Assembly (NCBI GenBank): GCA_016208685.1
Contig: JACQXM010000024.1
Coordinates: 106,537-170,536 of the forward strand
DNA: 64,000 nucleotides
DNA from: Planctomycetota bacterium
GTDB taxonomy: Bacteria > Planctomycetota > Phycisphaerae > UBA1845
Direction: 5' to 3'
Below the pieces are notes generated by a model that saw only the letters and a list, made by a program, of their open reading frames with translations, searched no databases and had not been told where the DNA came from. Of this stretch, positions 52,374-61,581 are shown in pieces (position 1 is the stretch's first letter; every line of letters starts with the position of its first letter). The translations under genes and the position numbers were made by a program.

Positions 52374-53906
52374 CTACGAGGTTGCGGCGCGCTCGCCGCG
52401 TTTGGCTCCACCCAGTTGGCCACGCAGCTTCACCAGCTCGTTGTAGGCGGCTTTTGGCCCCAAATCGGAGCGCAGCAGGCCGCCGTTGGCAACGAGCTGC
52501 CCGGTGTGGTCGGCGAGCTCGTGCCAGCCAACGGATTCCACAAACGGCTTGCTCAAGGCAACGGTGATGAACTGCTTGAGCCACTCGGCCTGTGTTTTCT
52601 CGCTCCACGGTTCGCGCCAGGAACCACCCGCCGGCGGCGGTGCGGCGCCGGCGCCTCCGCTGGGCGGCGTAGTGGCGGACGACGGAACCTGGACGGCGGA
52701 GATATGCAGGGCCTTCCCCAGCTTGGCGTATTGATCCAGGGCGGAGGAGACCTGGAACATGTCACGAATGAACATGCCGTCCACCGCCGGGCCGAAGAGA
52801 AACCGAAGTCCAAAGGCGTCGAAATTCACCCCGCTCTGCACCACCATGTCGGCATACAACAACGGCGGGATCGTCCGCTGGTTGCGGCTGTAGTACTCGC
52901 CCCAGGGAGCCACGATGTCGATGATAGCGACGCTACGCGGGAAGGTCTGCTTGGTGAGCGCCGCCGCCATGCGCGTCAGCTCCATGAGTTGTTCGAAGTT
53001 GAAGCTGAAGCAGTTGTAGCCGTGGATACCGCTGACTACATCCCACACCTGGATGTACTGGCCGTAACGGTTGATCACCCGCCGCACGTGCTCGAAGGCC
53101 AGGTCCCGGATGGTGTCGAAGTCGTGCTCCCAGATGTACAACCAGTCGGGAACGCTCCGTTCGCTGAAGGACAGCAAGGCGGACCCTTTGATGGGAATAC
53201 GGTGCTTGGCCAGCAGCTCCACCCAGGCGTCGAGCGGTTTCCAGTTGAACGTCTGTTCGTTGGGTTCGATCTCACGCCAAGTGATGGGGACGGTGACGAA
53301 GTCGAACGCCGAGAGAAGCTTCTGCCGCGCCGCATCCGAGGGGCGATCGAGGTGGATGCCGCAACCAAAAAGCCGCCGTGGCAGCGCTCCCGTCTGCTGC
53401 CGGCGGACCAGGAACGCCTCGGAGTGGAACCGGGCGAGGGTCTCGCTCGCCTGCACCGCCAGGCTGAGCGCCTTTTCGCCGCGCTCCGCGGCCTCGGCTG
53501 GGGTGTCGGCCTGTAACGCCTGGATGAGCACCTCCCGCGCGCGTTCGACGTCGCCCAGGATGCCCTGAGCCCCTTCAAAGTCGAGGAGTCCCCAATCCTC
53601 GAGCTTCTGGCTGATGCGCAACAGGCGCCCCCGAGCGAGCTCGACCTGCAGGACGTAGGGTTGCGGGCGCTCGAGGAGGCGAACCGTTTCGGTGAGGATC
53701 GAGCCGAAACCCTCGACGTTCCAGAGGATGGCCAACCCGGCCGGGCCCGCAGCTCGCTTCGTACACTGAATGTGCCCGTTTTTTACCACGATGTCCGCGC
53801 GCAGCGGCACGTCGTCACTACCCATCACGTAGGCACCGGACAGGTTGACGCGATCCGCCAGTCGGCCGTCGCTGTAAACGGCGAACGAGAGCATGAGCAG
53901 GGGCAT
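52374..53906 (-). CDS. GH10-like protein lacking both catalytic glutamates
   Basis: A 510-residue protein. Residues 1-170 are an unassigned beta/helical N-terminal part. From about 195 (FDFVTVPITWREIEPNEQTFNW) it follows the glycoside hydrolase 10 barrel: IKGSALLSF where xylanases have the GH-LVWH segment, then WDVVSG (288-293) where they have WDVVNE, and HISAVQVP (401-408) where they have ITELDV. The acid/base Glu is replaced by Gly 293 and the nucleophile Glu by Ala 404 in this by-eye alignment. It is therefore probably a carbohydrate-binding pseudoenzyme. It is the first gene before the HhH gene. Confidence 0.75.
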   Translation of the reverse strand: MPLLMLSFAVYSDGRLADRVNLSGAYVMGSDDVPLRADIVVKNGHIQCTKRAAGPAGLAILWNVEGFGSILTETVRLLERPQPYVLQVELARGRLLRISQKLEDWGLLDFEGAQGILGDVERAREVLIQALQADTPAEAAERGEKALSLAVQASETLARFHSEAFLVRRQQTGALPRRLFGCGIHLDRPSDAARQKLLSAFDFVTVPITWREIEPNEQTFNWKPLDAWVELLAKHRIPIKGSALLSFSERSVPDWLYIWEHDFDTIRDLAFEHVRRVINRYGQYIQVWDVVSGIHGYNCFSFNFEQLMELTRMAAALTKQTFPRSVAIIDIVAPWGEYYSRNQRTIPPLLYADMVVQSGVNFDAFGLRFLFGPAVDGMFIRDMFQVSSALDQYAKLGKALHISAVQVPSSATTPPSGGAGAAPPPAGGSWREPWSEKTQAEWLKQFITVALSKPFVESVGWHELADHTGQLVANGGLLRSDLGPKAAYNELVKLRGQLGGAKRGERAATS

Positions 53907-54058
53907 TATTACGCCGAACCAGGGGGGCGTCGAGCCAAAAACCGATCCCGCATGCCCGACGCGAGAAACTCGTGGCTTCGGCGAACCACTCCGCGCCGGC
54001 CGGGCGATCCGCTATAACGACGCGACGAATATGGTACCGGGTCAGGAAGGAGTGCGTC

Positions 54059-54970
54059 ATGACGACTCAGGTCGAGTGCGTAGTCGAAACGAAGTTCACC
54101 GGCTTTCCCTTGCGGCGAGGGAAGGTCCGCGACGTTTATGACCTGGGCGACGAGCTTCTGCTGGTGGCGACGGATCGCATCAGCGCCTACGACGTGGTCC
54201 TGCCCACCCCCATCCCGGGAAAAGGGGCGATGCTGACCCAGATCTCCCGCTTCTGGTTCCGCTTCTTCAGCGGGACCACCCCGTACCATCTGATCGAAGT
54301 AATCGACCGCACGGCTCCCGCGGGTATGGAGGGCCATCTGGAGCAATTGCGGGGACGGACCATGCGCTGCCGCAAAACCACGGTGGTGCCCATCGAGTGC
54401 GTGGTCCGCGGGTACCTCGCGGGCTCCGGCTGGGCGGACTACCAGGCCACCGGCGGGGTCTGTGGAATCCAGCTTCCGGCCGGCCTGAAGCAGTGCGACC
54501 GCCTGCCCTCGCCCATCTTCACCCCAGCAACCAAGGCGGACGTCGGGCACGACGAGAACATCTCCTTTGATCGCGCCTGCGAACTGGTCGGCGCCGACGT
54601 TATGACCTTGCTCCGAGATCGGAGCATCGACCTGTACCAGCGGGCGGCCGCTTATGCCCTCGAGCGCGGCATCATCATCGCGGATACCAAGTTCGAATGG
54701 GGGCGGCGGGACGGCGAGTACCTCCTTATCGATGAAGTGCTTACACCCGATTCGTCGCGTTTCTGGCCCGCCGATCTTTACCAGCCGGGCCGGGATCAGG
54801 AGAGCTTCGACAAGCAGTACGTGCGGAATTACCTCACCACGCTCGTGCAGGCCGGCAAGTGGAACAAGACGCCACCCGGCCCGCCGCTGCCGCCGGAAGT
54901 CGTAGCCAACACCGCCGCCAAATACCGGGAGGCGCTCCGCCGACTCACCGGAGAGGAGGCCGCGGGCTGA
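54059..54970 (+). CDS. purC: Phosphoribosylaminoimidazole-succinocarboxamide synthase
   Basis: A 303-residue SAICAR synthetase: RRGKVRDVYDLGDELLLVATDRISAYDVVLP at the N-terminus, then ECVVRGYLAGSGW and TKFEWGRRDGEYLLIDEVLTPDSSRFWP, all family signatures. It catalyses the ATP-dependent ligation of aspartate to CAIR in purine synthesis. The length is of the single-domain plant/yeast-like form. ATG 54059 has AAGGAG seven bases upstream. The gap before it is about 150 bases and includes TATAAC at 54013-54018 as a possible -10. No other purine gene is adjacent. Confidence 0.95.
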   Translation: MTTQVECVVETKFTGFPLRRGKVRDVYDLGDELLLVATDRISAYDVVLPTPIPGKGAMLTQISRFWFRFFSGTTPYHLIEVIDRTAPAGMEGHLEQLRGRTMRCRKTTVVPIECVVRGYLAGSGWADYQATGGVCGIQLPAGLKQCDRLPSPIFTPATKADVGHDENISFDRACELVGADVMTLLRDRSIDLYQRAAAYALERGIIIADTKFEWGRRDGEYLLIDEVLTPDSSRFWPADLYQPGRDQESFDKQYVRNYLTTLVQAGKWNKTPPGPPLPPEVVANTAAKYREALRRLTGEEAAG

Positions 54971-54999
54971 CGTTGCTGGATGCGCACGCCGGTCGCGCC

Positions 55000-56022
55000 T
55001 CACGCGACGCTTCTCGGGTCCAGGGCATCACGAAGTCGATCCCCGAGGAAGTTGAGTGCGAGGAGCGTCAGCGCCAGCGCGGCGCAGGGATACACGATGA
55101 GCCACCAGTACCCCACGAACGTGTTGACAGCCTCCACGCCGTCCGCGGCTAAGCGCCCAAGCGATGGCGTAGGTTGCTGGATGCCTATCCCCAGGAAGCT
55201 CAGAAACGACTCCTGGAGGATCGCCTGCGGCACGACCAGGGTAGCGTAGACGGCGATGGGGCCCACGAGGTTGGGCAGAATGTGCCGCCGGAGGATGTGC
55301 CACGGTCCGGCCCCCGCGGCGCGTGCCGCCTCCACGAACCCCTGGGCGCGAAGCGACAGTACCTGTCCCCGCACCACGCGCGCCATGGTCAGCCAACTCA
55401 TCCCTCCGATGGCGGCGAAGAGCACGACGATCTCGGCCAGCCGCGTTCGCCCGGCGAACAACTGCGTGAGCGGCTGCGACAGGGCAACTTTGAGCACAAT
55501 GACCATCAGTACGTAAGGCAGGCCGTAGAGCAGGTCGACGATGCGCATCATGGCGAGGTCCACCCGCCCGCCCGCCAGCCCGGCGACGGCTCCCCAGGTC
55601 GTGCCCACGATCACAGCGATCAGGGCAGCGCTCAATCCGACAAGGAGACTCACCAGATAGCCCGGAAGCAGGCGAAACAGGAGACTCCGGCCCAGGTCGT
55701 CGTGCCCCAGCCACGACGATGCCCCATGAGCCAGCCGCGTCATCGGAGCAGCGGTCGGTTCGGGCACCGTGGCCGCAGTCGCTCCTGAGGCGCGTGCGTA
55801 AGCGGCGATGTCAACCACCGGAGCCGCCGCCGGGCGGTGCCGCACCGCGCGCCCCAGCGCCTGGACGTTATACCACCGCGAGGAGAACGGGAGCGTGGCG
55901 ACACTCGCAGAAATGAATGCGATCAGGCACAGAGCACTTCCCCAGACGACGATGTTCCGCGGGCGGCGCGGCGCCCCGGGGGCGGAGCCGCCGCGATCAG
56001 AGCTCACCGGCGCTCGACCCAT
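55000..56022 (-). CDS. oppC: Oligopeptide ABC transporter permease, OppC type
   Basis: About 340 residues. One N-terminal membrane helix is followed by a periplasmic loop, then five helices. The permease signature region VEAARAAGAGPWHILRRHILPNLVGPIAVYATL contains the EAA loop. The length and one-plus-five topology fit OppC/DppC. ATG 56022 overlaps the oppB stop by one base (TGATG), so translation is coupled. No OppD/OppF ATPase genes lie in the window; downstream is the convergent purC. Confidence 0.9.
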   Translation of the reverse strand: MGRAPVSSDRGGSAPGAPRRPRNIVVWGSALCLIAFISASVATLPFSSRWYNVQALGRAVRHRPAAAPVVDIAAYARASGATAATVPEPTAAPMTRLAHGASSWLGHDDLGRSLLFRLLPGYLVSLLVGLSAALIAVIVGTTWGAVAGLAGGRVDLAMMRIVDLLYGLPYVLMVIVLKVALSQPLTQLFAGRTRLAEIVVLFAAIGGMSWLTMARVVRGQVLSLRAQGFVEAARAAGAGPWHILRRHILPNLVGPIAVYATLVVPQAILQESFLSFLGIGIQQPTPSLGRLAADGVEAVNTFVGYWWLIVYPCAALALTLLALNFLGDRLRDALDPRSVA

Positions 56023-56942
56023 CACACCGCCTCCGTGATGCGCGGGTCCAGCCACGCGTAAAGCACGTCGATGAGCACGTTAAAAGCTACCAGCAGTGTT
56101 GAGAAGACCAGTACCGTGCTGAGGATCAGCCCGGCATCACGGTTCAACGCCGCGTTGACGAAGTGCTGCCCCATCCCCGGCACGCCGAACACCTTCTCCA
56201 CGACGAAGGAGCCGGTCATGGCCTGGGCCGTGGCGGGTCCGAGGTAGCTGAGCACGGGAAGAAACGCCACCCGGAACGCATGCCTCCAGATCACGACTCG
56301 CGGGCTCGCGCCTTTCGCCGTGGCGGTGCGCAGGAAGTCACTGCTGAGCGCGTCGAGCATCGCCACGCGCGTGAGCCGGGCGATGGTCGCCATGAACGGA
56401 AGCGAAAGGGTCAGCGCCGGCAGTGGCAGGTGCGCCAGAGTACCCCACCCCCCCACCGGGGCCAGCTTCCAGGTTACCGACAACAGCGTAAGCAAAGCGG
56501 AGCCCGTCACGAACGTGGGAAGCGATATTCCCAGCAGGACGAATCCCAGAGTGCCGACATCGAACCAGCCGTCGCGGCGTACGGCACTGCCGACACCCAC
56601 CGGTATGCCGATCATGACCGCCAGCACCATCGCCAGGAATCCGAGAATCATGGAGACAGGCAGCGACTCGGCGATGATCTGATTGCACGTCCAATCGGCG
56701 TAAGTGAACGTGGGGCCAAAGTCCCATCGCAGAGCGCCGCGGAGAAACTGGCCGAAATACGCCCAGTTGTTGTCCATGTTGTACCGGGCGCGGAGGGCCT
56801 CGGCGGCCTCCCGCGGCATGTTGCGCTCCCCTTGCTGGAACGGATTGCCGGGCACGGACACCACCAGCAGGAACGTCAGCGCGTACACGCCGAACACGGT
56901 GAGCACCCCCAGAATGATCCGACGCAGCACCCGCTTGCTCAT
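56022..56942 (-). CDS. oppB: Oligopeptide ABC transporter permease, OppB type
   Basis: A 306-residue inner-membrane permease with six helices. SKRVLRRIILGVLTVFGVYALTFLL is the first helix, and LRTATAKGASPRVVIWRHAFRVAFLPVLSYLG is the EAA loop; the segment FGPTFTYADWTCNQII before it is typical of OppB/DppB. ATG 56942 overlaps the oppA-like stop (ATGA), and its own stop overlaps oppC by one base. The three genes form a tight unit importing peptides or similar solutes. Confidence 0.9.
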   Translation of the reverse strand: MSKRVLRRIILGVLTVFGVYALTFLLVVSVPGNPFQQGERNMPREAAEALRARYNMDNNWAYFGQFLRGALRWDFGPTFTYADWTCNQIIAESLPVSMILGFLAMVLAVMIGIPVGVGSAVRRDGWFDVGTLGFVLLGISLPTFVTGSALLTLLSVTWKLAPVGGWGTLAHLPLPALTLSLPFMATIARLTRVAMLDALSSDFLRTATAKGASPRVVIWRHAFRVAFLPVLSYLGPATAQAMTGSFVVEKVFGVPGMGQHFVNAALNRDAGLILSTVLVFSTLLVAFNVLIDVLYAWLDPRITEAV

Positions 56943-58837
56943 CGCTGCACCACAAGGTCACGAAACGGAAATCGCAGCCGCGGGTTGGGATAGAGACCCT
57001 GAACCTGGGGCTTGATGGCGATGGGGGTGGCGTAGTGCAGGATGGGCAGGATCGGGAAATCCTCTTCGACCAGAATCGCCTCCGCGGCACGAAGCAGTCC
57101 CAGCCGCACCGCCGGGTCGCGCATCGCGGCGGCGTCGCGCAGGAGCGCGTCGTAATGCGGGTTGGAATAGCCGCTGTCGTTGTTTCCATTGCCGGTCGCC
57201 AGACAATCGAGGAACGTGGTCGGGTCCATGTAATCGCCGTACCAGTTGCCCCGCGCGATCATGTAGCGGTGCTCGGCCTTGTCCTCGCCGAAGGTCTTGC
57301 TTTCCTTCGAACGCAACTCCACGCGCAGGCCGAGGTTCTCCTCCCACATGCGGGCCACGGCCTGGCAGATCAGCTCATCCGTGGCGACGTGCAACAACTC
57401 GATCGCGGGACCGGCAGCGGGGTCCAGCCCGGCGTCCGCCAGCAGACGCCGCGCTTCGGCGACGTCCATGGGCAAGCCGGCGGGCGGATGGTATTCGGGG
57501 ATCGCTCCGGGGGGTACGAAGCTCCGCGCCACGCGGTCGCCGCGATTGAGCACACGTTCCACGAGGGCGTGCTTGTCCAGCGCCAGGCTCAGCGCCCTTC
57601 GCACCCGCGCATCACGTAGCGGGTTGGACCGCCCGTTGACCGAATCGCTCACGCAGTTGAAGTTGAGGAAGTAGGTGGCGAACGTCTGACACAGATGAAA
57701 ATCCGGCCGCTCGCCGCTCTGCGCCAGACGGGCGATCTCGTGGTCGTAGGGAACGTCCATGGCGGGCAGGAAGTCCACCGCGCCCGCCTCATACGCCATG
57801 ATCGCCGCGGTGAGATTGTCATAGACGAGCATGTCGATGGTGCGGCAGCGAATGGACGCGGCGTCGTAGTAGAAGGGGTTGACGACCAGGCGCGCCCGCC
57901 GCTTGATCCGCCAATCCTCCAGGCGGAAGGGCCCGTTGGTGATCAGGCCCGGATATCCGTTACGGTGGTACCGTGGTTTGGTCCACTGCGGATCGTAGGC
58001 CACCAGCCCCTCGGCGGTGATGGGCAATCCGGCGTAGCGCTCGCGCAGCAGCTCGATGCTCTCGTGGCAGGGAAGGAAGCAGGGGAACGCCGCCAGGTCG
58101 AGGAAGTACGCGCAGGGGTGGATCAGTCGGACCTCCAGCGTTCGATCGTCGATGGCCCGCGCGCCTATGTGGGAGAAACGCTCGTCCATCTCTGCGGCGT
58201 GCTTGCGCGCCGAGCGCACATGGAACGACATCCCATCCGCCGCCGCCGAGCCCGACTTTCGGTCATGCTCCGCCGCGCCGCTCGCTGCCATGCCTGGTCC
58301 GAGTGCCGCCACCTGTTCCAGTGCCGGCATCTGCCGCGTATCGACCGTCCCGCCTTCGCTGCGTCGCTTGAGCGCTGTCAGCCTGGCGACCGCCTCGCGG
58401 CGCCATGCCACGTACCCCGCCGCCCCAGCGATGTGATCCGTCAAGAGAAACGTGTAGTCCGTCGCTGTGCCTGGTTCCAGGGCCCGCCGCCAGCCCCGAA
58501 GGAAATCCGCCGCCACCACGGCGTCGCCGTTGGACCACCGGGCGTCGGGACGGATCGTGAACACATACGTCAAACCGTCATCGCTCACTCGGGGCGGGAG
58601 CCTCGCCGCGCCCGCGACCGGTTCCGTGGTACGCGGATCAGATGTGGTCAGACCCTCCCAGAGGTTGAGGGCGATGCGGAAGTCCTGGGTCCAGCTCATC
58701 CGCGCTGGGTCCAGGGTGTGGATGTCGGAGGGGTTTACGTAGGTGAAGGCAGCCCGGGGCTCGCGCTCCGCGGCGGCGTACAGCGCGACGACCCCGCCCA
58801 GCAGCGCCAGGCATGCCAGCAGCACGTTGCGGAACAT
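56939..58837 (-). CDS. Peptide ABC transporter substrate-binding protein (OppA/DppA family, SBP_bac_5)
   Basis: About 632 residues. A membrane-type signal (FRNVLLACLALLGGVVALYA) has no clear lipobox Cys. The mature protein has FTYVNPSDIHTLDPARMSWTQDFRIALNLWEGL, the DARWSNGDAVVAADFLRGWRRAL SBP_bac_5 region, and VNGRSNPLRDARVRRALSLALDKHALVERVL. A hydrophilic insertion of about 80 residues (from YVAWRREAVARLTALKRR to GMSFHV) is larger than usual. ATG 58837 is chosen because the signal starts there; the open frame extends to 58885. It is the first gene of the oppA-oppB-oppC set. Confidence 0.88.
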   Translation of the reverse strand: MFRNVLLACLALLGGVVALYAAAEREPRAAFTYVNPSDIHTLDPARMSWTQDFRIALNLWEGLTTSDPRTTEPVAGAARLPPRVSDDGLTYVFTIRPDARWSNGDAVVAADFLRGWRRALEPGTATDYTFLLTDHIAGAAGYVAWRREAVARLTALKRRSEGGTVDTRQMPALEQVAALGPGMAASGAAEHDRKSGSAAADGMSFHVRSARKHAAEMDERFSHIGARAIDDRTLEVRLIHPCAYFLDLAAFPCFLPCHESIELLRERYAGLPITAEGLVAYDPQWTKPRYHRNGYPGLITNGPFRLEDWRIKRRARLVVNPFYYDAASIRCRTIDMLVYDNLTAAIMAYEAGAVDFLPAMDVPYDHEIARLAQSGERPDFHLCQTFATYFLNFNCVSDSVNGRSNPLRDARVRRALSLALDKHALVERVLNRGDRVARSFVPPGAIPEYHPPAGLPMDVAEARRLLADAGLDPAAGPAIELLHVATDELICQAVARMWEENLGLRVELRSKESKTFGEDKAEHRYMIARGNWYGDYMDPTTFLDCLATGNGNNDSGYSNPHYDALLRDAAAMRDPAVRLGLLRAAEAILVEEDFPILPILHYATPIAIKPQVQGLYPNPRLRFPFRDLVVQR

Positions 58838-58901
58838 GTGATTCCGGTCGGAACGGTGCGACGCCCGGCCCCCGCCGTGGCGCAAACCCCGGCGCGCGCT
58901 G

Positions 58902-59981
58902 CTACGGGGCGCCGACCGGCACGTTCCACGGCGCGGCGTTTAGCGTGCCGGGGGCCTGCTGCCTGGCGTCGCCGACCCAGACGTACACCTGCTTGAGCAC
59001 TTCGGCGCGGCGCTCGTGTCCGCCCGCCGCAAGCTCGCCCCGCAGGTCGCCCCCTTTGCCCGCGATCTCGGCAAGCAGGGCCTCCGCGCCGTCCAGCCGC
59101 CGCTCGATGGTTTCCTTTTCGTCCGCGTCGAGCTTGTCGGTCTGGTAGCGCTCGGCGTCCAGGCGCATCAGGGCGGCCAGGGCCAACACCAGTCGTTGTT
59201 TCTGTTCGGCGTTAAGCGCCGCAATCACACCCGGCGAGCGGAAGTACTCGTAAGCATCGATCTCGGCGGCATCGACGAGCACCGCCGAACCGCGGCGTGT
59301 GCCCAGCCGCTTCTCCAAAATGGCAAGGTAGGCATCAACGACGCTGCCGGCCGGCGGCGGTGGGAACGCCAGCGCGGCGTAAAGCTGGGCCAGCACTGCA
59401 GGGCTGGACTCGGCCAGCGCCGCCTCGCGCAACGCCGACACCACCTTCTCAAACCCGTCTTTGTCAACCGCAACGGCTGCCTTCTGACCGGCAAGCGCCT
59501 TGGCACACAGTAGCCGGGCGGCGGCGTCCTTGGAGCGCAATCCCGCAGCGAGCGCCGGAACTCCCTCGGGCCGCTCGATATCAGCAAGCACGCGCGCCAG
59601 GGCGCGAGCCACCCACGCATCTAGGTTGGGCTTGGCAAGTTCGGCGGCCGCAATGTCGGCCACTTGTCGCGCCAGCTCGGTCTGGAACGCCGGAGTGTTG
59701 GACGCGTTGTGATACTGCCCGTGGATGCGTTCGCGGAACTCGCTCAGGGCCGCCGCGCCTTTCTTGGCCTCGGCACCCAGCTTCTCGACCTGCTGCTTGA
59801 TCCACTCGTTGATGACCCGTTTGTCGGGCTCCCCAATGGTGGCGAGCTTGCGGATCGCCTCGATATTCTCGTCCTCGGGCGGGGTGGATGGCGTCGGCGT
59901 TTGCGCCGAAACGAGGGTCGTCACCGCCAATAACGCCGCGACCACCCCTCGCGGCCACCGTGCATAGGTACGATCCGACAT
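58902..59981 (-). CDS. Secreted alpha-helical (HEAT-like) protein
   Basis: About 359 residues, ATG 59981 with GGAGG six bases upstream. A signal peptide (RGVVAALLAVTTLVSAQ) is followed by an Ala/Glu-rich, almost fully helical protein. Segments such as GLRSKDAAARLLCAKALAGQK and SPAVLAQLYAALAF resemble HEAT-type armadillo helices. No catalytic motif. Periplasmic or surface location is inferred from the signal. It is just upstream of the oppA-like gene (about 65 bases), so they may be co-transcribed. Function unknown. Confidence 0.75.
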   Translation of the reverse strand: MSDRTYARWPRGVVAALLAVTTLVSAQTPTPSTPPEDENIEAIRKLATIGEPDKRVINEWIKQQVEKLGAEAKKGAAALSEFRERIHGQYHNASNTPAFQTELARQVADIAAAELAKPNLDAWVARALARVLADIERPEGVPALAAGLRSKDAAARLLCAKALAGQKAAVAVDKDGFEKVVSALREAALAESSPAVLAQLYAALAFPPPPAGSVVDAYLAILEKRLGTRRGSAVLVDAAEIDAYEYFRSPGVIAALNAEQKQRLVLALAALMRLDAERYQTDKLDADEKETIERRLDGAEALLAEIAGKGGDLRGELAAGGHERRAEVLKQVYVWVGDARQQAPGTLNAAPWNVPVGAP

Positions 59982-60310
59982 CCCAGCCTCCAACATACGG
60001 CCCGGAAGCTAACGACACGCGGGGGGATACGTCAAGGACGGCGTCCCGACGTGGCAATCCGGCGGTTCGGGGACGATCGCCGCGCTGCCCGGTCCGCTCG
60101 CGTCGCGGCCTGGCGCGCGCCGGCGCACCGTCGGCCTTGCAATCGTGGCCGGCGCTGGCAACATGGCTTCGGGTACGGGCAACCGCAGAGCCGGCGCGCA
60201 CGTCAGGCATTAGCGATCCTTGCGGGCCGGCCGGTGCATGTTCCAAAATCTCACAAGGCGACAGGGGACCCGTCAGCCTGTCGGCCGTTTCTGCCCAGGA
60301 GAATCGATGC
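59982..60310. other. Divergent intergenic region
   Basis: About 330 bases between two divergently transcribed secreted-protein genes. No supported gene; frames here are Arg/Pro-rich shadows. No consensus promoter could be assigned; AGGAGA just before ATG 60311 is a ribosome site. Confidence 0.5.
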
Positions 60311-61000
60311 ATGATGAGGAGCTTGTGGTTCACGGTCGTGTACGCGTTAATCGCGTCGGTCCAGCCGGCGGCGACCCTCGCCCAGGCGCCCAAGGATCCC
60401 CAGGGCGACGCGAAATCACCGGGGCAAAAGCCGGTGCCGGCCGCAGGCCCCGGCGCCGCCGACAAGTCGAAGGCGGGCGACGCAGAGCCGGCGCCTCAAG
60501 GGAACCCCGAAGATTGGATGAAGGCTACGTTGCCCCACGAGGCCCATCAACGGCTACAGGCTCTCGCGGGCACCTGGAGCCTGGCGGTGAAGACGCCGGG
60601 TGGCCCGGACGGCAAGGAAGCCGAGTCGCCGGGCAAGGCGCAATTCCGCTCGGTGATGGGCGGGCGGTTCGTGATCGAGGAGGTGCAGACGTCGCTCGGA
60701 GGCGAGCCGTTCGAGTGGTTGGGTATCCACGGCTTCGACAACGGAAAGAAGAAATACGTCTCGTCCTGGATCGACAACATGGGCACGGGCATCGACAGCA
60801 TGGAAGGTGTCTGGGATGAGGCAGGCAAGACTCTGACGTATACCGGGCACGTAGACGACCCAGGCGCGGGCGAGTCCAGCAAGGTCAAGTGGGTGATGAA
60901 CCTGGGACCCAGGGACCGGCTTCTGGTCCAGATGTTCGAAGTTGATCGCACGGGAAAGGAAACGAAGGTGCTCGAGATCGCCGGCATTCGCTCGCAATGA
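60311..61000 (+). CDS. Secreted DUF1579-family protein
   Basis: About 229 residues. The signal (MMRSLWFTVVYALIASVQPAATLAQA) is followed by an Ala/Pro/Lys-rich linker and a DUF1579 beta-barrel-like domain. Its usual landmarks are present: HQRLQALAGTWSL, SVMGGRFVIEEVQ, GIHGFDNGKKKYVSSWIDNMGTGI and YTGHVDDP. The family has a lipocalin-like fold with unknown ligand. ATG 60311 has AGGAGA about nine bases upstream. It is monocistronic. Confidence 0.85.
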   Translation: MMRSLWFTVVYALIASVQPAATLAQAPKDPQGDAKSPGQKPVPAAGPGAADKSKAGDAEPAPQGNPEDWMKATLPHEAHQRLQALAGTWSLAVKTPGGPDGKEAESPGKAQFRSVMGGRFVIEEVQTSLGGEPFEWLGIHGFDNGKKKYVSSWIDNMGTGIDSMEGVWDEAGKTLTYTGHVDDPGAGESSKVKWVMNLGPRDRLLVQMFEVDRTGKETKVLEIAGIRSQ

Positions 61001-61139
61001 CCGCGGCACAACCGATGACAAGGTCGGAATGCGTGACGAGTTCCCCGGTTCCGGAGGCGACGCCCGGCCGCGGCTCCGGAACGACAGGCCCACGCCCGTG
61101 ATTCCGCTCCGCCTGCCGGCGGCGAGTACGCCGCCTCGC

Positions 61140-61168
61140 TTGACCCCCAGGCGCGACACAGGTAGCGT
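61140..61168 (+). promoter_or_regulatory. Possible promoter upstream of tRNA-Ser
   Basis: TTGACC (61140-61145), 17 bases, TAGCGT (61163-61168). The -10 is poor. It would start about 90 bases before the tRNA. Confidence 0.25.
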
Positions 61169-61266
61169 TACGCCCCGTAAAACGCGGTGACCCCGCCAGG
61201 ACCGAATGCCGGCCAGGGCCGGATCGGTCCGCCGGTAGGCGCCGGCCGCCGCGCCATGGCATGGCA

Positions 61267-61357
61267 GGAGAGGTGGGTGAGTGGCTGAAACCAACGGTTT
61301 GCTAAACCGTCATACGGGTGAACTCCTGTATCGCGGGTTCGAATCCCGCCCTCTCCG
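61267..61357 (+). tRNA. tRNA-Ser (anticodon GCT)
   Basis: Acceptor GGAGAGG (61267-61273) pairs with CCTCTCC (61350-61356). The D-arm includes GTGAGTGGCTGAA. The anticodon stem ACGGT/ACCGT holds loop TTGCTAA, anticodon GCT for AGC/AGT codons. A long variable arm (class II) is present, and the T-arm is GCGGGTTCGAATCCCGC. Discriminator base G is followed by TTC, so CCA is not encoded. Structure checked by eye. Confidence 0.95.
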
Positions 61358-61581
61358 GTTCTGTCGCGTCCCCGGCCGCGGCCTTCCGCAAGACTGATTG
61401 GTCAACCGCTTCGCGCTTTTCCCAATGGCGTTGCCGAAAGGTGGCCCCGCGGCCTCCGCCACGCCGGCGTGCGGTGTCCCCGGGCTGAGCCCTGGCACAA
61501 GATCCCTCCTCCCACACCGCCGGGGCGGGCTCGGGTACGCCGGTGGCGCCACGAACGAATCGCCAGAATAGGGACGCGCGC

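Noticed and set aside
57695..58996. Plus-strand 433-codon frame opposite the oppA-like gene
   Set aside because: The minus frame carries SBP_bac_5 motifs and overlaps oppB in ATGA; the plus frame is a GC-driven shadow.
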